A stretch of 64,000 nucleotides of DNA, taken from Desulfuribacillus stibiiarsenatis. GTDB taxonomy: Bacteria; Bacillota; Bacilli; Desulfuribacillales; Desulfuribacillaceae. The stretch is taken from positions 124,001 through 188,000 of the forward strand of contig NZ_MJAT01000012.1 in the NCBI RefSeq assembly GCF_001742305.1, written 5' to 3'. The notes beneath the pieces were generated by a model. That model searched no databases and was not told where the DNA came from. It saw nothing but the letters and a program-made list of their open reading frames with translations. Each line of letters begins with the position of its first letter. Position 1 is the first letter of the stretch. Both the position numbers and the translations under genes were made by a program. This document shows, piece by piece, positions 36,000-43,982 of the stretch.

Positions 36000-36718
36000 A
36001 ATCTATGGATGCAAATAAAATATTAATAGTCGATGACGAAGATCGTATTCGTAAATTACTAAGGATGTACCTTGAAAGAGAAGGTTATGAAATAGACGAA
36101 GCGGAAGATGGTACTACTGGTTATGACAAGATTATAGGAAATGAATATGATTTGATTTTGTTAGATATTATGCTACCTGGTATGGATGGATGGGAGATTT
36201 GCCAAAAAGTCAGGAAGCATAAGTCTGTTCCGATTATTATGTTAACAGCAAAAGGCGAAGAAGAGAATCGTATTCAAGGCTTTGAAATTGGGGCAGATGA
36301 TTACGTGGTTAAGCCCTTCAGCCCAAGGGAAGTAATCATGCGTGTCAAGGCTTTGTTGAAAAGGTCATCTGCGACAGCCTACCTTGCAGGTGACACACAG
36401 TCGTCCAATGTACTCATTTTTTCTAATATTATTATTGATCACGATGCTCACCTTGTGCAAATCGATAATCAAGAAGTTAGTTTAACCCCTAAAGAGTACG
36501 ATTTACTATATTATCTTGCGAAAAAACCGGAGAAGGTATTTAGTCGTGAAGAGCTTTTAAAAGAAGTATGGAATTACGATTTTTTTGGTGACCTTAGAAC
36601 GGTAGACACCCATGTAAAACGCCTTCGCGAAAAAATAGGAAATATTTCACCAGAAGCTGAGCAACGGATTGCAACAGTATGGGGAGTAGGTTATAAATTT
36701 AAAGCAGGGAAAATATAA
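35996..36718 (+). CDS. resD: Respiration response regulator ResD
   Basis: 240 residues, OmpR family. Receiver with DDED near the start, phospho-Asp in LILLDIMLPGMDGWEIC, K in VVKPFSPREV; winged helix with LTPKEYDLLYYLAKKPEKVFSREELL and GDLRTVDTHVKRLREKI. Very close to B. subtilis ResD, which controls aerobic and anaerobic respiration. GTG 35996 overlaps the rluB stop; ATG 36005 is an alternative. The resABC cytochrome maturation genes normally in front are missing. Confidence 0.9.
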   Translation: MKSMDANKILIVDDEDRIRKLLRMYLEREGYEIDEAEDGTTGYDKIIGNEYDLILLDIMLPGMDGWEICQKVRKHKSVPIIMLTAKGEEENRIQGFEIGADDYVVKPFSPREVIMRVKALLKRSSATAYLAGDTQSSNVLIFSNIIIDHDAHLVQIDNQEVSLTPKEYDLLYYLAKKPEKVFSREELLKEVWNYDFFGDLRTVDTHVKRLREKIGNISPEAEQRIATVWGVGYKFKAGKI

Positions 36719-36727
36719 GGAGAACCC

Positions 36728-38500
36728 ATGATAAGAAAGAGCATTATTTTTAAGTTATGGATATCTATATTGATGCTCATGATGTTTACTATTGTTTTTC
36801 TTGGTGTTTTTGTTGGTAAGTATTTTGATGAGCTATATTATTCCTTTGAGACAAGGAGTCTAGTATCGAAGGCCAATCATATATCAGAAGTGATTGTATT
36901 TCGCCAGGATAAGAAACTAGCTTCTGAGATTACGTGGGAAATTGCTAGGGAAGCAAAAGCTTCTGTCTTTATAGAAACGCAATGGGAATTTATCGGTTCT
37001 GTGGATACGGGTGTTAATTTAGAAGAGATTCCAGAAGAAGTTAAGCTCTCGCCGACAGATATCGAACGGATATATCAAGGACAGGTAGTTGTAAGACGTG
37101 GATTTCTCCAAGATCAACAGTCGGAGATTTTAGCTGTCGGAGTTCCTTTGGTGAATCAAAGGCGTGAAATTTTTGGTGCTGTAACGTTATACAAGCCAAC
37201 ACAACAAATTTCAGAAATCATTAACCAGGCGGAGATGTTGATTGTATACACTGCTACAATTGCTCTGCTTCTTAGTATTGTACTAGCAATCTATTTATCC
37301 AAGCGGATATCCGATCCACTACTACAAATGAATGATGTTGCAAGGAATATGGCAGAGGGTAAATTTAACCGCCAAATTCACGTGAAAACGGACGATGAGA
37401 TAGGGACGTTAGGTCATTCGATGAATGTTCTTGCTCTTGAATTAGATAGTTCTATTCAGGCGTTAAATAAAGAGAAAGAACAATTAAATAGTATTCTATC
37501 ATCGATGTCAGATTCGGTAATGACCATTAGTAAGGATAAGAAAATCATAATATCTAACCCACCAGCTACCAAACTCTTAAAGCAATGGGTAATGAACTAC
37601 CGTACAGGACAACAGTATTATATTGATAGGCTTCCGAAGGAACTTGCCGACATGATTGTAGAAGCTTTCAATAAGGAAGAAGAGTTAAATCATGATGTGA
37701 ATATACTAGGAAGAACATACGCTGTCGCAGTCGACCCACTATATCAGAATTCTAAGCAAATTAATGGAATCGTTGCGGTATTAAGGGATGTAACGGAAGA
37801 GAAGAGAATGGATAAGCTTCGTAAAGACTTTGTAGCGAATGTTTCCCACGAGTTACGTACGCCGTTAGCGATGCTTCAAGGTTATAGTGAAGCATTATTA
37901 GACGATATAGCAGAGGATCCCAAGACGCGCAAAGAATTAGCAGAAGTAATTAATGATGAGGCGCTTAGGATGAAACGCTTAGTCAACGATTTATTAGATC
38001 TTGCAAAATTAGAGGCCAGACAAATTGAATTAGATAAAACAACAATTGAAATGAGGGAAGTCTTAGATTCATTGTTAAAAAAATATACCCGTTTACATCC
38101 GAATAAAGAATTTGCATTTCAAACGAGTGGCCATGATATTTACTGTTATGTGGATATTGCACGTATAGAACAAGTGTTGATTAACTTAATCGATAACGCG
38201 GTTCGTCACACGGGTGATCATGGGAAAATCACCGTCGAATTATTTCAAAATGATATGGTTACGATTACGGTGCAGGATAATGGTTTTGGTATTCCAGAAG
38301 AAGATTTACCTTTTATATTTGAAAGATTTTATAAGGCAGATAAAGCGAGAACGCGTTCGAAATCTGGAACCGGTTTGGGATTAGCGATTACCAAAAATAT
38401 CATTGAGGCTCATCTTGGTGAGATAAGTGTAAAGAGTCAAATAGATGTAGGCACAACATTTATCATAGAATTACCGAAGTTAAGTGGCGAACAATGGTAG
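36728..38500 (+). CDS. resE: Respiration sensor kinase ResE
   Basis: 590 residues. Two membrane helices (about 9-30 and 172-193) flank an external sensor; then HAMP, PAS (about 255-360), HisKA with VANVSHELRTPLAML and HATPase_c with NLIDNAVRH, DNGFGIPEEDLPFIFERFYKAD, GTGLGLAI. Pairs with ResD nine bases upstream. AAGGAG precedes ATG 36728. Confidence 0.92.
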   Translation: MIRKSIIFKLWISILMLMMFTIVFLGVFVGKYFDELYYSFETRSLVSKANHISEVIVFRQDKKLASEITWEIAREAKASVFIETQWEFIGSVDTGVNLEEIPEEVKLSPTDIERIYQGQVVVRRGFLQDQQSEILAVGVPLVNQRREIFGAVTLYKPTQQISEIINQAEMLIVYTATIALLLSIVLAIYLSKRISDPLLQMNDVARNMAEGKFNRQIHVKTDDEIGTLGHSMNVLALELDSSIQALNKEKEQLNSILSSMSDSVMTISKDKKIIISNPPATKLLKQWVMNYRTGQQYYIDRLPKELADMIVEAFNKEEELNHDVNILGRTYAVAVDPLYQNSKQINGIVAVLRDVTEEKRMDKLRKDFVANVSHELRTPLAMLQGYSEALLDDIAEDPKTRKELAEVINDEALRMKRLVNDLLDLAKLEARQIELDKTTIEMREVLDSLLKKYTRLHPNKEFAFQTSGHDIYCYVDIARIEQVLINLIDNAVRHTGDHGKITVELFQNDMVTITVQDNGFGIPEEDLPFIFERFYKADKARTRSKSGTGLGLAITKNIIEAHLGEISVKSQIDVGTTFIIELPKLSGEQW

Positions 38501-38534
38501 AACTTTTTTCGTCGGAAAGAAGGTTTTTTTGTCA
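38501..38534 (+). terminator. Terminator after resE
   Basis: AACTTTTTTC can pair with GAAAGAAGGTT, with seven T after the stem; A-T rich and with a small bulge. Confidence 0.6.
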
Positions 38535-38567
38535 GAACCTCGAATAGTATAAATAGCCTATAAGAAA

Positions 38568-39395
38568 GTGGTGATTACGCTGCTAACGGACTATCATGTG
38601 CATATAGAACAAGGGAAATATGACTTAGAGTGGTTGCGGAAGTTTGTAAATAAAGCCAAGGAGCAAGGGATTGATGATCTTGGTATAAGCGAGCATGCAT
38701 ACAGGTTTAAAGAGACTAAGGACATTCTATTTAACCCATGGGTCGAAAAGCGACAAACCGAAAGTATTGAAGAATATTTACATCTGCTTTTTTCAGCTAG
38801 AGAACAAGGGATGCCTATAAAAATTGGCATTGAGATGGATTATATTCCTGGTAAAGAGGATGTAACGAAATTGTTTCTTGATCAATATCAATGGGATTAT
38901 GTCATTGGCTCTATTCATTGGATTGATCAATGGGGCTTTGATTTAAGTGAAATGAAAGAAGAATGGAATAAGCGCGATGTAACGGAAGTTTATATCACAT
39001 ATTTCCAAAACCTAAAGAAGATGGTAGATAGTAAACTGTTTGATATAGTAGGGCATTTTGATGTGATTAAGATTTTTGGCCATGTACCTGAAATGCGAGA
39101 AGAGTTACTCGTTGTCATTGACGATGTGATTCAAAGTATTAAGCAAAATAATATGGTTGTAGAAGTAAGTACTGCGGGATTTAGAAAACCAGTAAAAGAG
39201 ATTTATCCGAAACCACAATGGCTTGAAAAGTTTTTTGCTAATGAAATTCCGATTTGTTTATGCTCGGATGCACACGCTCCTAATGATGTGGGAAGCGGAT
39301 ACTCAGATGCATTACAAATCATATCAGAGATAGGATATAAGCAACTAGCAGTATTTGAACAACGCAACTTTCAGCTGAAGGATATTAAATCTTAA
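38568..39395 (+). CDS. PHP-domain phosphatase, histidinol-phosphatase family
   Basis: About 270 residues. PHP metal ligands: TDYHVHIE near the N-terminus, GISEHAYRF, GIEMDYIPG, GSIHWID, VGHFDVIKIFG, and SDAHAPNDVG at the end. Closest to the HisK/HisJ-type histidinol phosphatases (YtvP of Bacillus); other PHP phosphoesterase activity is possible because no his genes are nearby. The start is uncertain: GTG 38568 or 38571 are used here, without a strong ribosome site. Confidence 0.78.
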   Translation: MVITLLTDYHVHIEQGKYDLEWLRKFVNKAKEQGIDDLGISEHAYRFKETKDILFNPWVEKRQTESIEEYLHLLFSAREQGMPIKIGIEMDYIPGKEDVTKLFLDQYQWDYVIGSIHWIDQWGFDLSEMKEEWNKRDVTEVYITYFQNLKKMVDSKLFDIVGHFDVIKIFGHVPEMREELLVVIDDVIQSIKQNNMVVEVSTAGFRKPVKEIYPKPQWLEKFFANEIPICLCSDAHAPNDVGSGYSDALQIISEIGYKQLAVFEQRNFQLKDIKS

Positions 39396-39400
39396 ACAAA

Positions 39401-39440
39401 AAAACAAGCACTCAATCATAACTGGTTGAGTGCTTGTTTA
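39401..39440. terminator. Bidirectional terminator between the PHP gene and serA
   Basis: Perfect 14 bp stem AAACAAGCACTCAA/TTGAGTGCTTGTTT between convergent genes, with A and T runs outside. Confidence 0.88.
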
Positions 39441-39453
39441 TCACAATATACTG

Positions 39454-41043
39454 CTAGTTTTGTAAATCTACATTGAAAATGCTATTTATACCACTTACGG
39501 CTTCTAATTTTTTTACTACATCTTCTGGAATACGTTTATCAACACCTAGAACCATAACTGCGTCTCCGCCAGCTACTTTTCTGCCCACTTGCATTGTTGC
39601 AATGTTGATATCAGCTTCTCCGAGCATGGTACCTACAATCCCGATAATACCTGGTTTATCAGTATGCTGTGCTAAAAGAAGATTACCTACAGGATTTGCA
39701 TCTACAGTATAACCATTGATGTTTACGATTTTAGCTCCGTATCCATTGAGCAGGGAGCCAGCTACTTGAATGTACTCATTCGCTGTTTTTACAGAAATGC
39801 TAACCAAGTTAGCAAATCCTTTACTTGTATGAGTTTTGCTTTCCACGATTTCAACATGTTTAGACTTTGCTGCTTTGTAGGCGTTAATATAGTTCACGTC
39901 ATCTGCTAGATGGTAAGATAATAATCCGCGAATAATATAACGGCTTAGTGGTTCGCATTTCAAGTCTGCAATATTTCCTGCGTATGTGATTTCTAACTTT
40001 TCGATTCTACCTGTACTGATTTGCGCAGCTAATGAACCTAATTTCTGTCCTAACTTGAGGTAAGGTTTTAATTCAGCAAAATCTTCTTCTGGAAGGATTG
40101 CTAAATTGACTGCATTCTTAAAACCTTTGCCATGAAGGACATTCGCTACTTCCTCCGCTACGTCGATAGCAACATTCAATTGTGCTTCCTCAGTAGAAGC
40201 CCCTAAATGAGGTGTTGCTACAAGCTGTGGAAGCTCCAGAAGAGGATTCCCAACAGCCGGTTCTTCTTCAAATACATCTAAAGCTGCTCCAGCTACGATA
40301 CCTTCTTTGATAGCGTCATACAAAGCCTCTTCATTTACAATTCCTCCACGGGCACAGTTAACGATTCTAACACCCTTTTTCATCTTTGCAAATTGTGGCT
40401 TGTCTAACATATATTTCGTTTCTTTAGTTAACGGGGTATGGAATGTTACAAAGTCTGCCTTTTCAAATATTTGTTCAACAGAGGCTAGAGTAATGCCTAA
40501 TTGCTCAGCTCGTTCTTGCGACATAAATGGGTCAAAGCCCAAAATGTCCATGTTAAACGCCTTCGCTCTTTTCGCAACTTCAGCACCTATACGTCCAACA
40601 CCAACAACACCTAATACTTTTTTGTTTAATTCAACACCTGTAAAGTTCTTGCGATCCCATACGCCATGCTTTAATTTGCCATGTGCTTGAGGGATGTTAC
40701 GTGCCATGCTGATTAACATTGCAAAGGCATGTTCAGCTGTAGAAATTGTATTTCCATCAGGTGCATTGATAACAAGGATACCACGATCCGTAGCTGCATC
40801 AAGATCAATATTATCTACCCCGACACCAGCTCGTCCTATAACCTTAAGATTTTTCCCTGCGTTGATAACTTCAGCAGTAACTTTTGTTTGGCTTCTAACT
40901 AATAATGCATCAAAATTTCCGATGATATTCAATAGTTGTTCTTTTTCTAAGCCTGTTTGAATGGTAAGATCAACCATAGGATCTTCAATTAAGCTTTTTA
41001 AACCAACATCTGAAATAGGGTCACTAACTAACACTTTAAACAT
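39454..41043 (-). CDS. serA: D-3-phosphoglycerate dehydrogenase
   Basis: 529 residues; first step of serine synthesis. NAD-binding domain with GVVGVGRIGAEVAKRAKAF, catalytic ARGGIVNEEAL (Arg), DVFEEEPA (Glu) and ATPHLGAST (His), then an intervening domain and a C-terminal ACT domain (DKPGIIGIVGTMLGEADINIATMQVGR). The start at 41043 has AGGAGG ten bases upstream; nine extra residues in the frame are not used. Controlled by the T-box leader described next. Confidence 0.95.
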   Translation of the reverse strand: MFKVLVSDPISDVGLKSLIEDPMVDLTIQTGLEKEQLLNIIGNFDALLVRSQTKVTAEVINAGKNLKVIGRAGVGVDNIDLDAATDRGILVINAPDGNTISTAEHAFAMLISMARNIPQAHGKLKHGVWDRKNFTGVELNKKVLGVVGVGRIGAEVAKRAKAFNMDILGFDPFMSQERAEQLGITLASVEQIFEKADFVTFHTPLTKETKYMLDKPQFAKMKKGVRIVNCARGGIVNEEALYDAIKEGIVAGAALDVFEEEPAVGNPLLELPQLVATPHLGASTEEAQLNVAIDVAEEVANVLHGKGFKNAVNLAILPEEDFAELKPYLKLGQKLGSLAAQISTGRIEKLEITYAGNIADLKCEPLSRYIIRGLLSYHLADDVNYINAYKAAKSKHVEIVESKTHTSKGFANLVSISVKTANEYIQVAGSLLNGYGAKIVNINGYTVDANPVGNLLLAQHTDKPGIIGIVGTMLGEADINIATMQVGRKVAGGDAVMVLGVDKRIPEDVVKKLEAVSGINSIFNVDLQN

Positions 41044-41078
41044 GAATACATTACCTCCTATAGTTATCAAAATCTAAT

Positions 41079-41346
41079 AAAAAAAGCCCATACGTGCGCC
41101 TTTATGCTTTGCATAAAGGGACGTAGGACATTGCCTCCGTGGTACCACCCTTGTTCGTCTAAACTTCACAGTTTCAGACCTTGGTAGGTTATTACAACCT
41201 TGCATTATAACGGAATGCACCGGGTTACCCTAATATTATCTTCAGGTAAACAGCTCGTAATTGCTTCGTTAATAGTTTGTATCGATTTGCACCAACCATC
41301 GACTCTCTGGGAACAAATATATTAACAATTATTCGTCATAGCTGTT
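41079..41346 (-). ncRNA. T-box leader of serA (probably tRNA-Ser)
   Basis: On the minus strand the T-box core AAGGGTGGTACCACGG (41137-41152) is perfect. Upstream is stem I with AGAGAGTCGATGGTTGGTG and GCAAATCGAT; downstream a terminator with CTTTATGC/GCATAAAG and seven T (41079-41127). Arms near 41340 and 41252 (ACAGCT/AGCTGT) close stem I. An AGC triplet at 41263-41265, or at 41252-41254, could be the serine specifier; the exact one is not settled. Uncharged tRNA-Ser should switch serA on. Confidence 0.93.
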
Positions 41347-41487
41347 CGATTATTTTGAATATTTGTTTTAGATATTGTATAAAAATGTATCACGGTAGAA
41401 GTATTTCGTCAAGTATAAATCTACCTCATAAAGCAAGTTTTCATGAATAATATAATGTAAATAGATTTGTTTTGAGGGGGTTAATCA

Positions 41488-42516
41488 ATGAAGAAAATGT
41501 TAATCAGTACACTGGTCATTATCTTCTGTATCTTTTCTTTTTGGACAGGAATTCATAGAATCATGGACACGAAAGAGGGATTCCACTATATTAACCCTAA
41601 CTTTGCATTAGTGGAAAAAGCGCTGTTTATAAAGGCTCAGGAATATGGAAATAAGTCTATGTTGAACAGTAGTATAAAAATAATGCAGGAAAATGGAATC
41701 CGAAGTGTATTTCTGGAAATGCCGTCCGAACCAAACTTGGAAACATTAGTAAATACAGCAACTATATTGAACAATTATGGCCTTACAATCGGTGTCTGGT
41801 ATAACTATCATCAAATCGTTTCTTTATCCCGTGAAGATATTTGGAATCAAATACAACGTGTTCAACAAGAGCTTATCGTAACGACGATTCCGGTTTATGC
41901 ATTCGTAACACTCGAAACAAACGATTTAATATCCTATCGTGATGCATATTTAAAGAAAATTAATGAATTTACAAAAGAGCTAAAGGAACGACAAGCATCT
42001 CATCGTTTGAACGTACCAGTAGGGTGGATAATACCCGCCAGTGAAAATCAAAAGCTTTTTCAAACGTATCATGATAACTATACTAAAAAATTTCATTTCC
42101 ATGTTTTGGACGTTGCTGATCAATTAGCCATTGTTCCGAACGGGAAGCTACCGTTTAAGAACCAAGTGCTAAATGAAATCGTGTATGGGTCTAAGAAAAG
42201 TAAAACTGCTCATCTTGCACTAGATGGTAATTATCTGAAACATAACATTGGGAAAATGGAAGAATTATTAATGGATGTATTTGAAATTCAAAGGATTGAT
42301 AAAGAAAGTAAACTTATTATACTAGATCAGCAGATACTACATCAGATGATTAACAATCGATATGATCTCAATCAAGATCACGTTGTAAACTATAAAGATT
42401 TATTTGACTTTGTCATAGCATACATTACACGATCAACGACAAAACAACACGATTTTAACCAGAACCGTGTTGTTGATTATTATGACTTGTTAGCGTTGTT
42501 TATCAATCTTAAGTAG
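41488..42516 (+). CDS. Membrane-anchored protein with C-terminal dockerin-like repeats
   Basis: 342 residues. An N-terminal signal-anchor helix (about 3-20), a middle part (about 45-270) with repeated beta/alpha character (GIRSVFLEMPSE, GLTIGVWYNYHQIV, VPVGWIIPASENQ) that may be a TIM-barrel of a glycoside-hydrolase type, and at the end two calcium-loop repeats DLNQDHVVNYKDL and DFNQNRVVDYYDL, about 30 residues apart, as in dockerin type I. No recognised catalytic signature was seen. A GAGGGGG ribosome site precedes ATG 41488. The stop codon touches a tRNA gene on the other strand. Confidence 0.6.
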   Translation: MKKMLISTLVIIFCIFSFWTGIHRIMDTKEGFHYINPNFALVEKALFIKAQEYGNKSMLNSSIKIMQENGIRSVFLEMPSEPNLETLVNTATILNNYGLTIGVWYNYHQIVSLSREDIWNQIQRVQQELIVTTIPVYAFVTLETNDLISYRDAYLKKINEFTKELKERQASHRLNVPVGWIIPASENQKLFQTYHDNYTKKFHFHVLDVADQLAIVPNGKLPFKNQVLNEIVYGSKKSKTAHLALDGNYLKHNIGKMEELLMDVFEIQRIDKESKLIILDQQILHQMINNRYDLNQDHVVNYKDLFDFVIAYITRSTTKQHDFNQNRVVDYYDLLALFINLK

Positions 42517-42591
42517 TGGCTGGGAAGGCAGGGATTGAACCTACGAATACCAGAGTCAAAGTCTGGTGCCTTACCACTTGGCAACTTCCCA
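42517..42591 (-). tRNA. tRNA-Gln (TTG), encoded with CCA
   Basis: Minus strand: acceptor TGGGAAG/CTTCCCA, anticodon TTG in GACTTTGACTC, T-loop GGTTCAATCC, encoded CCA. It begins right after the stop codon of the dockerin-like gene. A near-copy lies in the cluster at 46169. Confidence 0.95.
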
Positions 42592-42676
42592 ATGCATTAT
42601 TATTACAATACTAGAATATCCTGAAGAGTTTAGTTCATGCATTCCAATATATAACAGCCTAATTGTTATAAAACAC

Positions 42677-42705
42677 TTTTGTTATATAAAGAAATGTGTT
42701 ATACT
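42677..42705 (+). promoter_or_regulatory. Candidate SigA promoter for the zinc-ribbon gene
   Basis: TTTTGT at 42677 and TATACT at 42700, 17 bases apart; the -10 is good, the -35 weak. The surrounding 150 bases also carry repeated TGTTATA motifs. Confidence 0.4.
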
Positions 42706-42768
42706 ATATACATAACAGATTGTGCTACATAGTAAGAAAAAACTTTGCATTATATAGGAGGGTCTTTC

Positions 42769-43143
42769 ATGAAATTGCGTCAAGACTTACACAAGTACCC
42801 ATATAATCAGGATCCTGTTTATAAAACTTATGATCATAATTTTGCTCTAAATATATTAAAGCACCCTGATGAGATTCAGATGTTTGAAGAGCTTATGGGT
42901 TCCCATGACGAGGTTTTAACTGAATTCGTTAAAGTCTGCTGTAGTCAATGCGACTGTAAATTTTTCTCGCCGCAGGTGATTGTAAATCCTTACGGTTACG
43001 GAACGGAGGGCGCTATGGTATTGGATCAACACCATTCGTGTCATCATTGTGGGGCATCTTCAAATATAGAAGAAAGCATTTTCAAACTACTTGGACGGGT
43101 AAAGGAATACTTAATGGAAGATACTTTGGATTACGTAGGGTAA
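42769..43143 (+). CDS. Hypothetical protein with zinc-ribbon-like cysteines
   Basis: 124 residues, not recognised. Two Cys clusters, CCSQCDCKFF (about 62-71) and HHSCHHCGAS (about 95-104), are spaced like a zinc ribbon; the rest is acidic and helical. AGGAGGG precedes ATG 42769, eliminating the longer frame. Single-gene transcript with its own promoter and terminator. Confidence 0.65.
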   Translation: MKLRQDLHKYPYNQDPVYKTYDHNFALNILKHPDEIQMFEELMGSHDEVLTEFVKVCCSQCDCKFFSPQVIVNPYGYGTEGAMVLDQHHSCHHCGASSNIEESIFKLLGRVKEYLMEDTLDYVG

Positions 43144-43152
43144 AGACTTTGG

Positions 43153-43181
43153 AAAAGCTGTTCTATGAACGGCTTTTTTTA
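43153..43181 (+). terminator. Terminator after the zinc-ribbon gene
   Basis: AAAGCTGTTC/GAACGGCTTT stem with one G-T pair and seven T. Confidence 0.82.
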
Positions 43182-43374
43182 TTACACTATCAGAAAGTAT
43201 AAGTTTTAAATGTAGTAATATAGCTGTGCATTAGCAACACATCAGCAGTAAACTGCTGTGTTTATGCGTCAGGCAACTAAGGCATTCTTAAAACGAGACT
43301 ATGCGAAGCATATAGCGAGACTTATGCGCTTGTGTGCTTCGCCAAAGCTTGGCGAATGCCAAGTTTTCCTTAAA
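43181..43374 (+). repeat. Structured intergenic repeat, copy 4 (long form)
   Basis: Starts with ATTAC-TA/TAGTAAT (43181-43219, bulged), then AACACATCAGCAG/CTGCTGTGTT (43236-43262), ATGCGTCA, and GGCATTC (43281-43287) paired with GAATGCC (43354-43360), ending AAGTTTTCCTTA. Inside is a TTCGCCAA/TTGGCGAA hairpin. Compared with copy 2, GGTATTC/GAATACC has become GGCATTC/GAATGCC: both sides of a pair changed. It lies in front of alaR. Confidence 0.75.
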
Positions 43375-43490
43375 TTTCTAACTTATATTTCATGAATAGA
43401 AACACCTTGACAATCCAATATATCTATAATACGCTACCTGATAAAATAGCCAAATTTACTGAATTCTTTGATAAAAAGGGGAGTAGGGTT

Positions 43491-43982
43491 ATGACTGAGA
43501 TTCATTTACAAATTGCACAATTAATTCGCGATAATAGTAAGATTACCCATAACGAAATAGCAAAAATGCTTGATTTAGAGGAACAAAAAGTAACAGAGCT
43601 AGTCCGTGAGATGGAAGAGAACGGTACAATCGTTAAGTATACAGCGATGATTAACTGGGAAAAAGTATCTTCTGAGCAAGTGATTGCAATGATTGATGTA
43701 AAAGTAGCGCCCAAAAGAGGGCAGGGATTTGATGCTTTAGCTGAACGCATCTATAGATTTCCTGAAGTACAATCAGTGTATTTAATGTCTGGAAGTTATG
43801 ATCTTTCTGTAGTCGTCGAAGGGGATAACTTGAAACAAGTTGCTGAATTTGTTCGTTCTAGGTTAGCTCCATTAGAGGATGTTGTATCTACTACCACTCA
43901 CTTTATCTTGAAGAAGTATAAAGAAAATGGAGTAATTTTTGATAACTCCAAAAATGATGAGCGTTTGGTGGTTTCGCCATGA
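43491..43982 (+). CDS. alaR: Lrp/AsnC-family regulator (AlaR-like)
   Basis: 163 residues. N-terminal winged helix (HLQIAQLIRDNSKITHNEIAKMLDLEEQKVTELVREMEENGTIVKYTA) and a C-terminal RAM ligand-binding domain (YRFPEVQSVYLMSGSYDLSVVVEGDNL). ATG 43491 follows AGGGGAG; the upstream frame runs into the repeat. It overlaps an aminotransferase gene by four bases, the pair known as alaR-alaT (yugG-yugH) in Bacillus, so it probably controls alanine transaminase. Confidence 0.85.
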   Translation: MTEIHLQIAQLIRDNSKITHNEIAKMLDLEEQKVTELVREMEENGTIVKYTAMINWEKVSSEQVIAMIDVKVAPKRGQGFDALAERIYRFPEVQSVYLMSGSYDLSVVVEGDNLKQVAEFVRSRLAPLEDVVSTTTHFILKKYKENGVIFDNSKNDERLVVSP

